The notes beneath the pieces were generated by a model, which was given only the letters and a program-made list of their open reading frames with translations, did no database searches and had not been told where the DNA came from. Positions 1-6,656 of a stretch of 64,000 bases of DNA are shown here, piece by piece. The position numbers were made by a program, and so were the translations under genes. Within the stretch, counting starts at the first letter, position 1, and each line of letters starts with the position of its first letter. Source of the stretch: an uncultured Lachnospiraceae bacterium (GTDB lineage Bacteria; Bacillota; Clostridia; Lachnospirales; Lachnospiraceae); NCBI GenBank assembly GCA_910576895.1, contig CAJTJZ010000012.1, positions 14,681 through 78,680 of the forward strand, given 5' to 3'.

Positions 1-28
1 ATTTATTTGTTCACAGTAAAAATAAAAT

Positions 29-646
29 ATGAAGAAAAAGATTACAACCATTATTTTTGATATTGGACAAGTACTGGCAGCATTTGATTCACGAGGCTAT
101 CTTAACAGTATGAAATTATCCAAAGAAAAAAGAGAAAAGGTGATGCTTGCTACAGTACAGGATTTAAGTCATTGGGATGAGCATGATAGAGGCGTTTTAA
201 CAGATGAGGAATTTATTCAAAAAAGTTTAAAAAAAGTACCAGGGATTGAACCAGAATTAAGAGAATTTTTTAATAATATTTACAATATGGTTTCTGAATA
301 TGATTATGCTGAACAATGGTTATTAGATTTTAAAAAAGCTGGATATCGCTTATATATCTTATCCAATTATGGAACAACTACCTTTGCTTATGCAAAAGAA
401 CATTTTAAATTTTTAAAACATGTAGATGGTATGGTGATTTCTTCCGATGTTCATTATGTAAAACCAGAACCAGAAATTTATAAAATTCTTTTAGATAAGT
501 ATCAAATTATTCCAGAAGAAAGTGTTTTTATGGATGATCGTGCAGACAATGTAGAAATGGCTGCTTCTTTTGGAATCCATGCCATTCAATTTAAAAATAA
601 AGAACAAGTAATGGAAGAATTAAAAAAACTGGATGTAACAATCTAA
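29..646 (+). CDS. HAD-family hydrolase (subfamily IA, YihX-like)
   Basis: A soluble 205-aa phosphatase-like protein. The HAD motifs are visible in order: FDIGQVL at residues 10-16 with the nucleophile Asp11, YILSNYG near 110 (motif II Ser), VKPEPEIY near 145 (motif III Lys) and VFMDDRADNVEMA near 165 (motif IV acidic pair). The D-x-G form of motif I and the length fit the family of small HAD phosphatases acting on sugar phosphates or FMN; the substrate cannot be read from sequence. No clear ribosome binding site is seen in the 28 bases before the start. The DUF308 gene follows after 27 bases, so the two are probably cotranscribed. Confidence 0.85.
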   Translation: MKKKITTIIFDIGQVLAAFDSRGYLNSMKLSKEKREKVMLATVQDLSHWDEHDRGVLTDEEFIQKSLKKVPGIEPELREFFNNIYNMVSEYDYAEQWLLDFKKAGYRLYILSNYGTTTFAYAKEHFKFLKHVDGMVISSDVHYVKPEPEIYKILLDKYQIIPEESVFMDDRADNVEMAASFGIHAIQFKNKEQVMEELKKLDVTI

Positions 647-673
647 ATTTTAAAAGAAACGAGGATAAAAATT

Positions 674-1258
674 ATGTGGGATTTTCTGAAAAAGATTAAA
701 ATTGGTATGATGGGTTCTTCTATCATTACATTAATTCTGGGTTTAATATTATTATTAAATCCAATAGGGGCAATTGAAACCGTTTGTTCCTTAATTGGGT
801 TTTTTATCTTAATTCTAGGAATTTTTGGGCTTTTAAATCATTTTGTGCTTGATACAGAATCCTCTAGTACACTTGTATTAGGAGTGAGTATGATTGGAGT
901 ATTGCTTGGTATTTATATTCTTGCCAATCCGGGAAGTATTGTAAAATTTCTTTCTATTGTAGTAGCAGTGATTCTTTTGCTTCATGGTTTACGTGATGTA
1001 GATACTGCGATGCAAATGAAACGAGGTGGATATGAAAAATGGTGGGGTTCTCTTGTAATTGCAATTATTACTATATTACTTGGTGCATTTGTATTTAGAA
1101 ATCCTTTTGCTGCACCAGAACTTTTATCTAGAGTGATTGGTGCTTGCTTTTTATTTAATGGTGCTACGGATTTACTAATTGTAAGAAGAGCATCGAAAGT
1201 ATTAAAAGATGTAAAAGAGAAGTCAGAACCAATAGATGTAGATGCAAAAATACGATAG
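674..1258 (+). CDS. DUF308 / HdeD-like integral membrane protein
   Basis: A 194-aa protein made almost entirely of about six hydrophobic segments (roughly residues 12-32, 36-56, 68-86, 90-108, 123-142, 150-168) separated by short loops, with a charged tail ending in DVDAKIR. This is the pattern of the HdeD/DUF308 family, linked to acid resistance in enterobacteria; its role in Bacillota is not known. GAGGA lies 8-12 bases before the start. It sits 27 bases after the HAD gene on the same strand. Confidence 0.8.
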   Translation: MWDFLKKIKIGMMGSSIITLILGLILLLNPIGAIETVCSLIGFFILILGIFGLLNHFVLDTESSSTLVLGVSMIGVLLGIYILANPGSIVKFLSIVVAVILLLHGLRDVDTAMQMKRGGYEKWWGSLVIAIITILLGAFVFRNPFAAPELLSRVIGACFLFNGATDLLIVRRASKVLKDVKEKSEPIDVDAKIR

Positions 1259-1282
1259 AATTATAATATTGTTTTTTAATCT

Positions 1283-1350
1283 ACCGTTTAACAAGAAAAG
1301 TGACCGCTTAAAGAGTTATGTTTGAAAAATGAAAGAGAAAGATGTATAAT
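1283..1350 (+). promoter_or_regulatory. LytTR-type direct repeat with sigma-A promoter P1
   Basis: ACCGTTTAA (1283-1291) and ACCGCTTAA (1303-1311) are direct repeats 20 bases apart, about two helical turns, close to known AgrA/LytTR box pairs. Ten bases after the second box comes TTGAAA (1322-1327), a 17-base spacer and a perfect TATAAT (1345-1350). The same arrangement recurs at 2390-2457. The regulator encoded at 1655 is the obvious candidate to bind here. Confidence 0.75.
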
Positions 1351-1381
1351 TCTAATTGAAAAAATAAATATAGAAAGTAGT

Positions 1382-1468
1382 ATGGAAATGGGCATTTATT
1401 TAAAAGAGGTATTTATTCTTGGGGCATGGTTAGACTGGTTAGATTGGCTTTTTGGAAAAGGAAGATAG
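1382..1468 (+). CDS. Putative 28-aa tryptophan-rich peptide
   Basis: The first ATG after promoter P1 opens a 28-codon frame. It encodes MEMGIYLKEVFILG followed by AWLDWLDWLFGKGR: a hydrophobic, amphipathic, tryptophan-rich peptide with a basic tail. The predicted 5' leader is only about 25 bases and the ribosome binding site (GAAAG) is weak, which lowers confidence. A strong hairpin terminator follows 17 bases after the stop, so the transcript would encode only this peptide. Size, composition and LytTR control resemble signalling peptides or leaderless bacteriocins, but there is no double-glycine leader and no AgrB-like processing gene nearby. An untranslated small RNA is the alternative. Confidence 0.45.
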   Translation: MEMGIYLKEVFILGAWLDWLDWLFGKGR

Positions 1469-1485
1469 TAGCTGGTTTTAGTATT

Positions 1486-1557
1486 AAAAAAGAAACTTTT
1501 GTATGAAAAATATGATAAGATATCATAAATAGTTTCATATATTAGTTTCTTTTTTTA
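1486..1557 (+). terminator. Long hairpin terminator after the small peptide ORF
   Basis: AAAAAAGAAACT (1486-1497) pairs with AGTTTCTTTTTT (1544-1555). Nested inside are TATGAAA/TTTCATA (1502-1508/1533-1539) and TATGATA/TATCATA (1511-1517/1521-1527). The descending arm ends in a T run, so the structure can act as an intrinsic terminator separating the peptide transcript from the regulator gene. Confidence 0.7.
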
Positions 1558-1654
1558 TGTAAAAAGTGGACAAAAAAATGGGAAAATATTGACAAGTTAA
1601 TATAAATGAATTAGACTATAAACATAAAAATAATAGAGAAAGAAGAAAAATATT

Positions 1655-2338
1655 ATGATAATTTTCATTATAGAAGTACTAAAAAGCTTAGAAAATTTAA
1701 TTGAAAAATGTATGAGCGAAGAACAACAAGAATGCCAAATAGAAAATTTTTTGGCTGGAAATGAATTATTAAAAAATATAACAAGATTTGATGCTGTTTT
1801 TTTGGATATTACTATGCCAGAAATGGATGGGATTGAAATTGGAAAGATAATACAGGAAATAAATCCATATTGCAAGATTATTATAGAAACAGGATGCATA
1901 GACAAAGTTAAAGAATGTTTTAAAATAGGAACATTTCGTTTTATTACAAAACCATTTAATAAAGAAGAAATCAAAGAAGCACTAAGAGCTATTTTAGACT
2001 TGCAATTAAATTTAAAACCTTTAAATTTATATAAAAACAGAAATAAATATATAGTTTCTCAAAAAGATATTCAATGTGTTTTGGCATATAATGGTTATGC
2101 AGAATTCTGGGTAAATGGTAAAAAATATAGAAAAGATATAACTTTGAAAAATTTAGAATCAGAATTGGATTTAAAAATGTTTTTTCGAATAACAAGGAAA
2201 TGTATTGTAAATATGTTTTGTATTTCTGAATATACAGACGGAATTGTTATTATTGGCAATGAAAAAATTAAAGTCGCTCGAAGAAGTAAAAAAGATTTTG
2301 AAAGAGCCTATATGGAATTTGATACTAACTATAGATAA
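1655..2338 (+). CDS. LytTR-family response regulator
   Basis: A 227-aa cytoplasmic regulator. Residues 1-110 form a receiver domain with phosphoacceptor Asp51 in VFLDITMPEMDG and the conserved lysine in FITKPF. Residues about 128-220 are a LytTR DNA-binding domain (NGYAEFWVNGKKY, FFRITRKCIVNM). The N-terminus MIIFIIEVLKSLE is short: the usual acidic pair after strand 1 is reduced to one Glu, suggesting a small deletion or altered phosphorylation. No histidine kinase gene is adjacent. The ribosome binding site is poor. LytTR-type repeats lie both upstream (1283) and downstream (2390), so it probably controls the small ORFs on either side. Confidence 0.8.
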   Translation: MIIFIIEVLKSLENLIEKCMSEEQQECQIENFLAGNELLKNITRFDAVFLDITMPEMDGIEIGKIIQEINPYCKIIIETGCIDKVKECFKIGTFRFITKPFNKEEIKEALRAILDLQLNLKPLNLYKNRNKYIVSQKDIQCVLAYNGYAEFWVNGKKYRKDITLKNLESELDLKMFFRITRKCIVNMFCISEYTDGIVIIGNEKIKVARRSKKDFERAYMEFDTNYR

Positions 2339-2389
2339 AAGAAAGTCAATATAAAATAAATAGATAAAAATTCTAGAAAAAATAAAATT

Positions 2390-2457
2390 ACCGTTTAATA
2401 AGAAAACTGACCGTTTAAAGAGTTATTGTTGACAAAGTGAAATTTTTGTAGTATTTT
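2390..2457 (+). promoter_or_regulatory. LytTR-type direct repeat with sigma-A promoter P2
   Basis: ACCGTTTAA at 2390-2398 and again at 2410-2418, period 20. Ten bases later comes TTGACA (2429-2434), a 17-base spacer and TATTTT (2452-2457). Box sequence, box period, the shared AAAGAGTTAT tail and the 10-base gap to the -35 all match the site at 1283-1350. The poor -10 suggests dependence on the activator. Confidence 0.75.
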
Positions 2458-2569
2458 GAATACATAGATATAGAAAATTAAAAAATGCTAGTAAATTTTG
2501 AAAAAAATTCAGTAATTTAAGAGTTTTAGAATTTCCAAAAAGATATATAAAAGAAAGGAGGAAATATTA

Positions 2570-2602
2570 ATGGAGGGTAGTCCACCATATGCACCAACTT
2601 AA
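2570..2602 (+). CDS. Putative 10-aa proline-rich peptide (MEGSPPYAPT)
   Basis: AAAGGAGG (2554-2561) stands 8 bases before an ATG, an ideal ribosome binding site, yet the frame stops after ten codons: MEGSPPYAPT. It is the first ORF after promoter P2. It could be a linear signalling peptide, a leader peptide, or the start of a gene broken here, since the 2706 frame downstream has no good ribosome binding site of its own. The sequence does not decide between these. Confidence 0.35.
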   Translation: MEGSPPYAPT

Positions 2603-2705
2603 TGTAAACTAGTTTAAAAAGCTGATTTCGGAATATTTGCCTTAGATTAATTTATCATTTATATACATTATTTTTCAAAATTTTACGGGAAACTTAATAT
2701 AAAGT

Positions 2706-3275
2706 ATGAAATTCTTGATTTATAGGCATTTCAGCAAAGTTGGTGCGTATGGGTGCATCCCCTCAAAAGAAGATGTTGATTTTGTAGCCTGCATGGAAGA
2801 TATTCTTGATGTTTATGAACTTCCATTTGCTATTTCTTGGGATGATAGCAAATTTTCGCTAAAAAATAATTCATTTTATAAAGTTGATATGTATGATGGA
2901 ACTATAACAGAAGCTAATGGTATCATAAAGACATTCACTAATAAAATAAAATCTTCACAATATGGCTATGCTAATGCATCTAATGTTGGAGTAACGTGGT
3001 ATGCAGATTTAATAGGTCATTTTGATACTCCTTATAGCCGCATTACCAAATTACATGGATATGGTAGTTTTCAACTTGTACCTAAATCTACAACATATAA
3101 TGGTAGCACTATATTATATGGACATTATGTTCATCCAACTATGTCTGCAAATATAAATATTAATGTAGGAGTATATGGTTATTTTGGTATTTCTGGTGGT
3201 AGCAATTATGATGAACGTGGTAATGCAACAACTGTTTCTTGGTTAAATGCTGCAGTATGCAAATTGTCGGATTAA
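2706..3275 (+). CDS. Hypothetical protein, 189 aa
   Basis: Not recognised. Residues 1-60 are mixed charged and hydrophobic with two cysteines and no signal peptide. Residues about 75-185 are rich in Gly, Tyr, Asn, Ser and Thr with alternating beta-strand character (YGYANASNVGVTWYADLIG, GVYGYFGISGGSNYD), as in secreted beta proteins. There is no convincing ribosome binding site before ATG 2706, so the true N-terminus may be lost or the gene may be read from the transcript starting at promoter P2. Its position downstream of a LytTR-type promoter suggests a product induced by that regulator. Confidence 0.45.
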   Translation: MKFLIYRHFSKVGAYGCIPSKEDVDFVACMEDILDVYELPFAISWDDSKFSLKNNSFYKVDMYDGTITEANGIIKTFTNKIKSSQYGYANASNVGVTWYADLIGHFDTPYSRITKLHGYGSFQLVPKSTTYNGSTILYGHYVHPTMSANININVGVYGYFGISGGSNYDERGNATTVSWLNAAVCKLSD

Positions 3276-3679
3276 GTAAGAAATAGTAGTTTAAAATTTT
3301 TATATAGAACATAGTTTACTATATAGTCTAAGAAGCTGTTTAACATTTTTGAATGCAAGATTTTTATCTATATTCATGAACGAAAAAGTTTTTCATTTTT
3401 CACTCGTGAGTTCGTATCGACCGTAGCTGTAAAGCAGCCTATTTCCTTATGTGGTCGTGTACATTACTTTATACTAAGCGGTCAGATTTTTTGACCGCTA
3501 ATATAAATTTAATAAAAATAGGCCTAATAATCATAATTTCATCAAATTTTGACCTTAATTTTAAGTGAAAATTATAATAATTTTAAAATACTAAACAGCC
3601 TCTAATAAACTCTATTTTAATTTATTTATAAAAGTTTATTTTACTTATCTATATACTTATTATATGAGGAGATAGAAAA
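3276..3679. other. Gene-free stretch with possible MITE-like termini
   Basis: No coding frame is supported here. GCTGTTTA (3335-3342) and TAAACAGC (3592-3599) are inverted repeats about 250 bases apart, similar to the GGCTGTTT termini of several IS families. The interval between them contains the palindromic repeat at 3470-3506. A miniature inverted-repeat element is possible; flanking target duplications were not clear. Confidence 0.3.
3470..3506 (+). repeat. Dispersed palindromic repeat, copy A
   Basis: TATACTA, then GCGGTCA (3478-3484), a GATTTTT spacer, TGACCGC (3492-3498) and TAATATAA. The unit TATACT-nnCGGTC-spacer-GACCG-AGTATA recurs at 28113-28148 and 63180-63216. It is an intergenic palindrome of about 36 bases. 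Confidence 0.7.
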
Positions 3680-3820
3680 ATGTCAAAAGCAATTATAGCA
3701 TTTATATTAAGTGCTGGATTAGGAATATGGATATCTTTTTTTAATCAAGGGATGGGGAACGTTGTTACAATTAGTATTATGGGTGCATTTATTTTATATA
3801 GTATTGAAGAAAGAAATTAA
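3680..3820 (+). CDS. Small membrane protein, 46 aa
   Basis: GAGGAG lies 10 bases before ATG 3680. The frame encodes MSKAIIAFILSAGLGIWISF, a short polar turn with FNQGMGN, then VVTISIMGAFILYSIEERN. Two hydrophobic segments (about 4-20 and 28-41) predict a helical hairpin in the membrane. No family is recognised. Being 400 bases downstream of a putative secreted-type protein under LytTR control, it might be an immunity-type peptide, but that is only inference. Confidence 0.6.
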   Translation: MSKAIIAFILSAGLGIWISFFNQGMGNVVTISIMGAFILYSIEERN

Positions 3821-3918
3821 ATTATAGAATTACTATTAATTATACTGGAGAGTTAAAAGTTCTTTGCTATTTTAATTCAAAAAAAGATAACATAAAATTC
3901 GGCAGAAAGGAAGACCTA

Positions 3919-4240
3919 ATGTTTGAATTTGTGAATACTATTTTGTTACGTTTTCGCTCCTGCTTTTCCAGAAAAGCAGCGTTTGATTGGTTTGTTGTCA
4001 TTGTAGTTGGTTTTTTAGTATGATCTGATACATTAGGAGTAACCTCTGTGATGCGAGATCTTGCCTTAGCACCTTTTGTTTATCCGTGCCTAACCCATTT
4101 TTTTCGTGCAAAATCTTGGAATTGGTACTCTCTTTCTTGCACTTGGGCAGAAATCGTTGCCGACATAGCACCTCTGAAAAGAATTGCTGGTCGTGTTGTT
4201 CTCATTGGAGATGGTGTCAAACGTGCTTCGGATGGAAAAA
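3919..4240 (+). pseudogene. Broken DDE transposase, N-terminal part
   Basis: The reading frame from ATG 3919 encodes MFEFVNTILLRFRSCFSRKA and continues through DWFVVIVVGFLV to an in-frame TGA at 4021. It then resumes with SDTLGVTSVMRDLALAPFVY up to VVLIGDGVKRASDGKKKE. This resembles the N-terminus of a DDE-type transposase found in Clostridia, in which GDGVK carries the first catalytic Asp. The similarity stops near 4240, where the IS5-like remnant begins. With an internal stop and no C-terminus it cannot be active. Confidence 0.65.
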
Positions 4241-4297
4241 AGAAAGAAATCACCATAACGAAAATAATTTCTAGCAAGCAAATTTCCTTAGAAACGT

Positions 4298-5102
4298 TTA
4301 GTATCTTTTTAAAAGTAACTGAATAAAAGCAATAGTTACCATTTGGAATGTATTTTGTAAGTTACGTTCACAATTTTTCCAGAGTCTACAATAGTGATCA
4401 AGCCAAGCAAAGGTACGTTCTACCATCCAACGTTTTGGGATGACTTTAAAGGTGTGCAATTCACTATGTTTGACTACTTCTACTTCCATTCCAGAAAGGG
4501 ATTGGATAGCATCTGCAAAAGCTGTTCCAGTATAGCCACCGTCTATTAACAGTTTTTTTGCTTGGCTGAGATTATCGGTTACATCACAATAGTATGCTGC
4601 CATTTCGATAGCCCCATTCCAATCGGTGACTTCTGCTGTCGTAAGCATAATAGCATGAGGATGCCCTAAAATATCTACTCCAAGATGTACTTTTATTCCA
4701 GACTTTTTTTCCTGCGTCATACCCTTTTTCTTCTGCTGTAGCAGCATTTTGAATACTTTTTGAGTCTACCATTACCATGGTTGTTTTTAGTTCTCGCCCT
4801 GTTCTTTTCTCTCGGATTCCACTAATTTTCTTAAAACTTCATCTAAAATACTGACTCCGTTTTCATCAGGAGCTGCCCAGATATCGTAATGGTATCTTAT
4901 GTTCTGCCATTTTGGAAAATCATGGGGAATTCTACGCCCGGAACAACCTTCTTTTAGTAAATATAAGATAGCACAAAAAATGTCATACAAGTCATAGGTT
5001 CTTGGATGAGTTGTTTTTCTTGCACTCAATAAGTCCATACGAATTTGTTCAAATTGTTCTCTGGTGATGTCACTTGGATATTGTTTTCTTATAAAAACTC
5101 AC
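4298..5102 (-). pseudogene. IS5-like transposase with several frameshifts
   Basis: Read on the minus strand, pieces of one IS5-family transposase follow each other in different frames. First comes KQYPSDITREQFEQIR plus a DUF4096-like N-terminus (EGCSGRRIPHDFPKW). Next is VMVDSKSIQNAATAEEKGYD with the first catalytic Asp, then KKSGIKVHLGVDILGHPHA with the DDE core (LLIDGGYTG, RWMVERTFAWLDHYCRLWKN). Frame changes fall at A-runs near 5085 and 4710 and near 4800. The last may be the programmed shift of two-ORF IS5 relatives; the other two look like decay. Boundaries of the element were not resolved. Confidence 0.75.
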
Positions 5103-5406
5103 ATTCCTTTCGCTTCGCTCAGGCACAAATCAGTAATGAAAAAACAAGTTTTGAATGCCTGAACGATTATTTTTTCTTATAATCTCCTTATGCAGATACA
5201 CTACAGAGCACGGAGGAGGAAGTAGAATCGATTTCTCCTTTTTGGGAATAAAGTCCGCATAAAAACAAGTCGCCGGCTGCTTTTTCAAGCACACACAAAT
5301 AAGTAGGTTATGAACCCACAACCTAATCATTGTCAAAGCAATTCCTTAGGTCTTTCTTTGCTGGGCAGCCAGTCAATGTCTGCATTTTTTTCAGGAGGTG
5401 TGTATT
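5103..5406. other. Gene-free stretch between transposase remnants
   Basis: No supported gene. The stretch lies between the IS5-like and IS110-like remnants and probably consists of IS end sequences and flanking debris. AGGAGG at 5393-5398 is the ribosome binding site of the IS110 remnant. Confidence 0.4.
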
Positions 5407-5780
5407 ATGTTATCTATCAAACATTTTGTCTGCTGTGGCATGGATGTCCATAAAAAATTTGTAGTCGCTACGATTGCTACAACAGACTACCGTGTGCTAA
5501 TACAGCCATTAAGGATAAAAAGAATCCTTATTTCAAATACAAATATGACCATATCAAAAAACGCCGTGGACACAAACGGGCGATTGTCGCCATTGCATGT
5601 ATGATGTTGACCTGCCTATATCATATGTTTTCAAAACAAGAAGCATTTCATCCCACGGATACGGATTATTCTGCTATTCCTGAAGAAATGTATGAAAAAT
5701 TTCAGGAACAGTATGATAAAAATGCTATTAAACGATTAGAAAAGAGAGGCTTTGTTATTATCCCTCCTGCAACAGCCTGA
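5407..5780 (+). pseudogene. IS110-family transposase with large internal deletion
   Basis: AGGAGG then ATG 5407 begins MLSIKHFVCCGMDVHKKFVV, the typical IS110 N-terminus with the first acidic residue in GMDVHKK. About 27 codons later the frame changes and the typical C-terminus appears: KDKKNPYFKYKYDHIKKRRG, then HKRAIVAIACMMLTCLYHMF and VIIPPATA ending at 5780. Full IS110 transposases are near 400 aa, so about 250 codons are missing. The junction is near 5500. Non-functional. Confidence 0.8.
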
Positions 5781-6042
5781 TACTTTTGCTTCTATAAATT
5801 TCTTTTTATATACTTTGTATCGAAGTTTTTAGAAAAAATTTTAAAATATTAATGTAAAATTGAAGTAATAAAAAGTTCTTTCCATTATTATAATTTTGTG
5901 TTACAATGAAATTAGTACATAAGAGTTCTATTCTTTGGCTACTAGTTATTTAATAAATTACTTTGCTAATTATAGAAACTTAATAATTTGCATGAACGGA
6001 GTAAGTATGAAAAAATCAAATAGGGAAAAGGATAAATAAGAT

Positions 6043-6398
6043 ATGAGTATAGAATCCAGAGATGTTTCCTTTAAGGATCAACAAGTTGACGGTACTACTT
6101 ATGATTTGAACTTTTAGATTTAAAACCAGTAGATAATACTATCAATACACAATATAAAGACACATTATTTAAAACAATGTATCGTGGTATTGATATGAAT
6201 GAAGATACAAATGCAAAAAATTTAGGAATTAAAATAGATTCTTTATTGGGATATGATGTTTATATTGATTTTCGAAAGTATTTAAAAAAATTAGATCAAA
6301 AGATAAAAGGAAATGTTTTAGATAAAATTTTAAAAGACTTTAGAAGATTTTCAGAAGAAGATCCAACGAATGTAATTTTACGTGGGATTTGTGTGTAG
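6043..6398 (+). pseudogene. Fragmented ORFs, partly like Rpn/PD-(D/E)XK nuclease N-terminus
   Basis: ATG 6043 opens a 24-codon frame that stops at 6115. In another frame, ELLDLKPVDNTINTQYKDTL, then FKTMYRG, recalls the N-terminus of Rpn-type recombination-promoting nucleases. It continues into a frame (MYRGIDMNEDTNAKN onward, 6177-6398) that I do not recognise. Stops and frame changes and the lack of ribosome binding sites indicate decayed coding sequence at the edge of the IS remnants. Confidence 0.4.
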
Positions 6399-6446
6399 AG
6401 ATAGATGTTAAAAATTATAATAATAAAACATGAAAGGAGACGTTGT

Positions 6447-6656
6447 ATGAGTAAATCTAAAATATTTTTAACAATTGGTTGGACAATGATATTTTTAGCA
6501 ATATTATTTATTTTTTATGCAATGCATCATCCTGAATGTTCTTTTGTATGGTCAAAAAAGGTAACAGATATGCTATATACTTTTTATGTAATTGTAATTA
6601 TAGTAATGTTTGTATTATCTGATGCAACAAAGGAAAAAAAAGAAAGGAATAACTAA
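6447..6656 (+). CDS. Small two-segment membrane protein, 69 aa
   Basis: AAAGGAG lies 9 bases before ATG 6447, which is preferred over an earlier in-frame ATG at 6405 that lacks a ribosome binding site. Two hydrophobic stretches (IFLTIGWTMIFLAILFIFYA, and LYTFYVIVIIVMFVLS) flank a short loop with a Cys; the C-terminus is charged (KEKKERNN). The stop TAA overlaps the ATG of the following lipoprotein by one base, so translation is coupled. Function unknown. A decayed copy of its 5' part lies at 10438-10478. Confidence 0.65.
   Translation: MSKSKIFLTIGWTMIFLAILFIFYAMHHPECSFVWSKKVTDMLYTFYVIVIIVMFVLSDATKEKKERNN

Noticed and set aside
1655..3820. Complete agr-type quorum-sensing system
   Set aside because: No AgrB-like membrane peptidase, no AgrD-like cyclic-peptide precursor and no histidine kinase are present. 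Only the LytTR regulator, boxes and small ORFs are supported.
4048..4326. Separate 92-aa gene
   Set aside because: It is the continuation, after an in-frame stop at 4021, of the broken DDE transposase starting at 3919, and its end runs into the IS5-like remnant.
5130..5336. 68-aa minus-strand gene
   Set aside because: No ribosome binding site, no recognisable domain, and it lies in IS debris.
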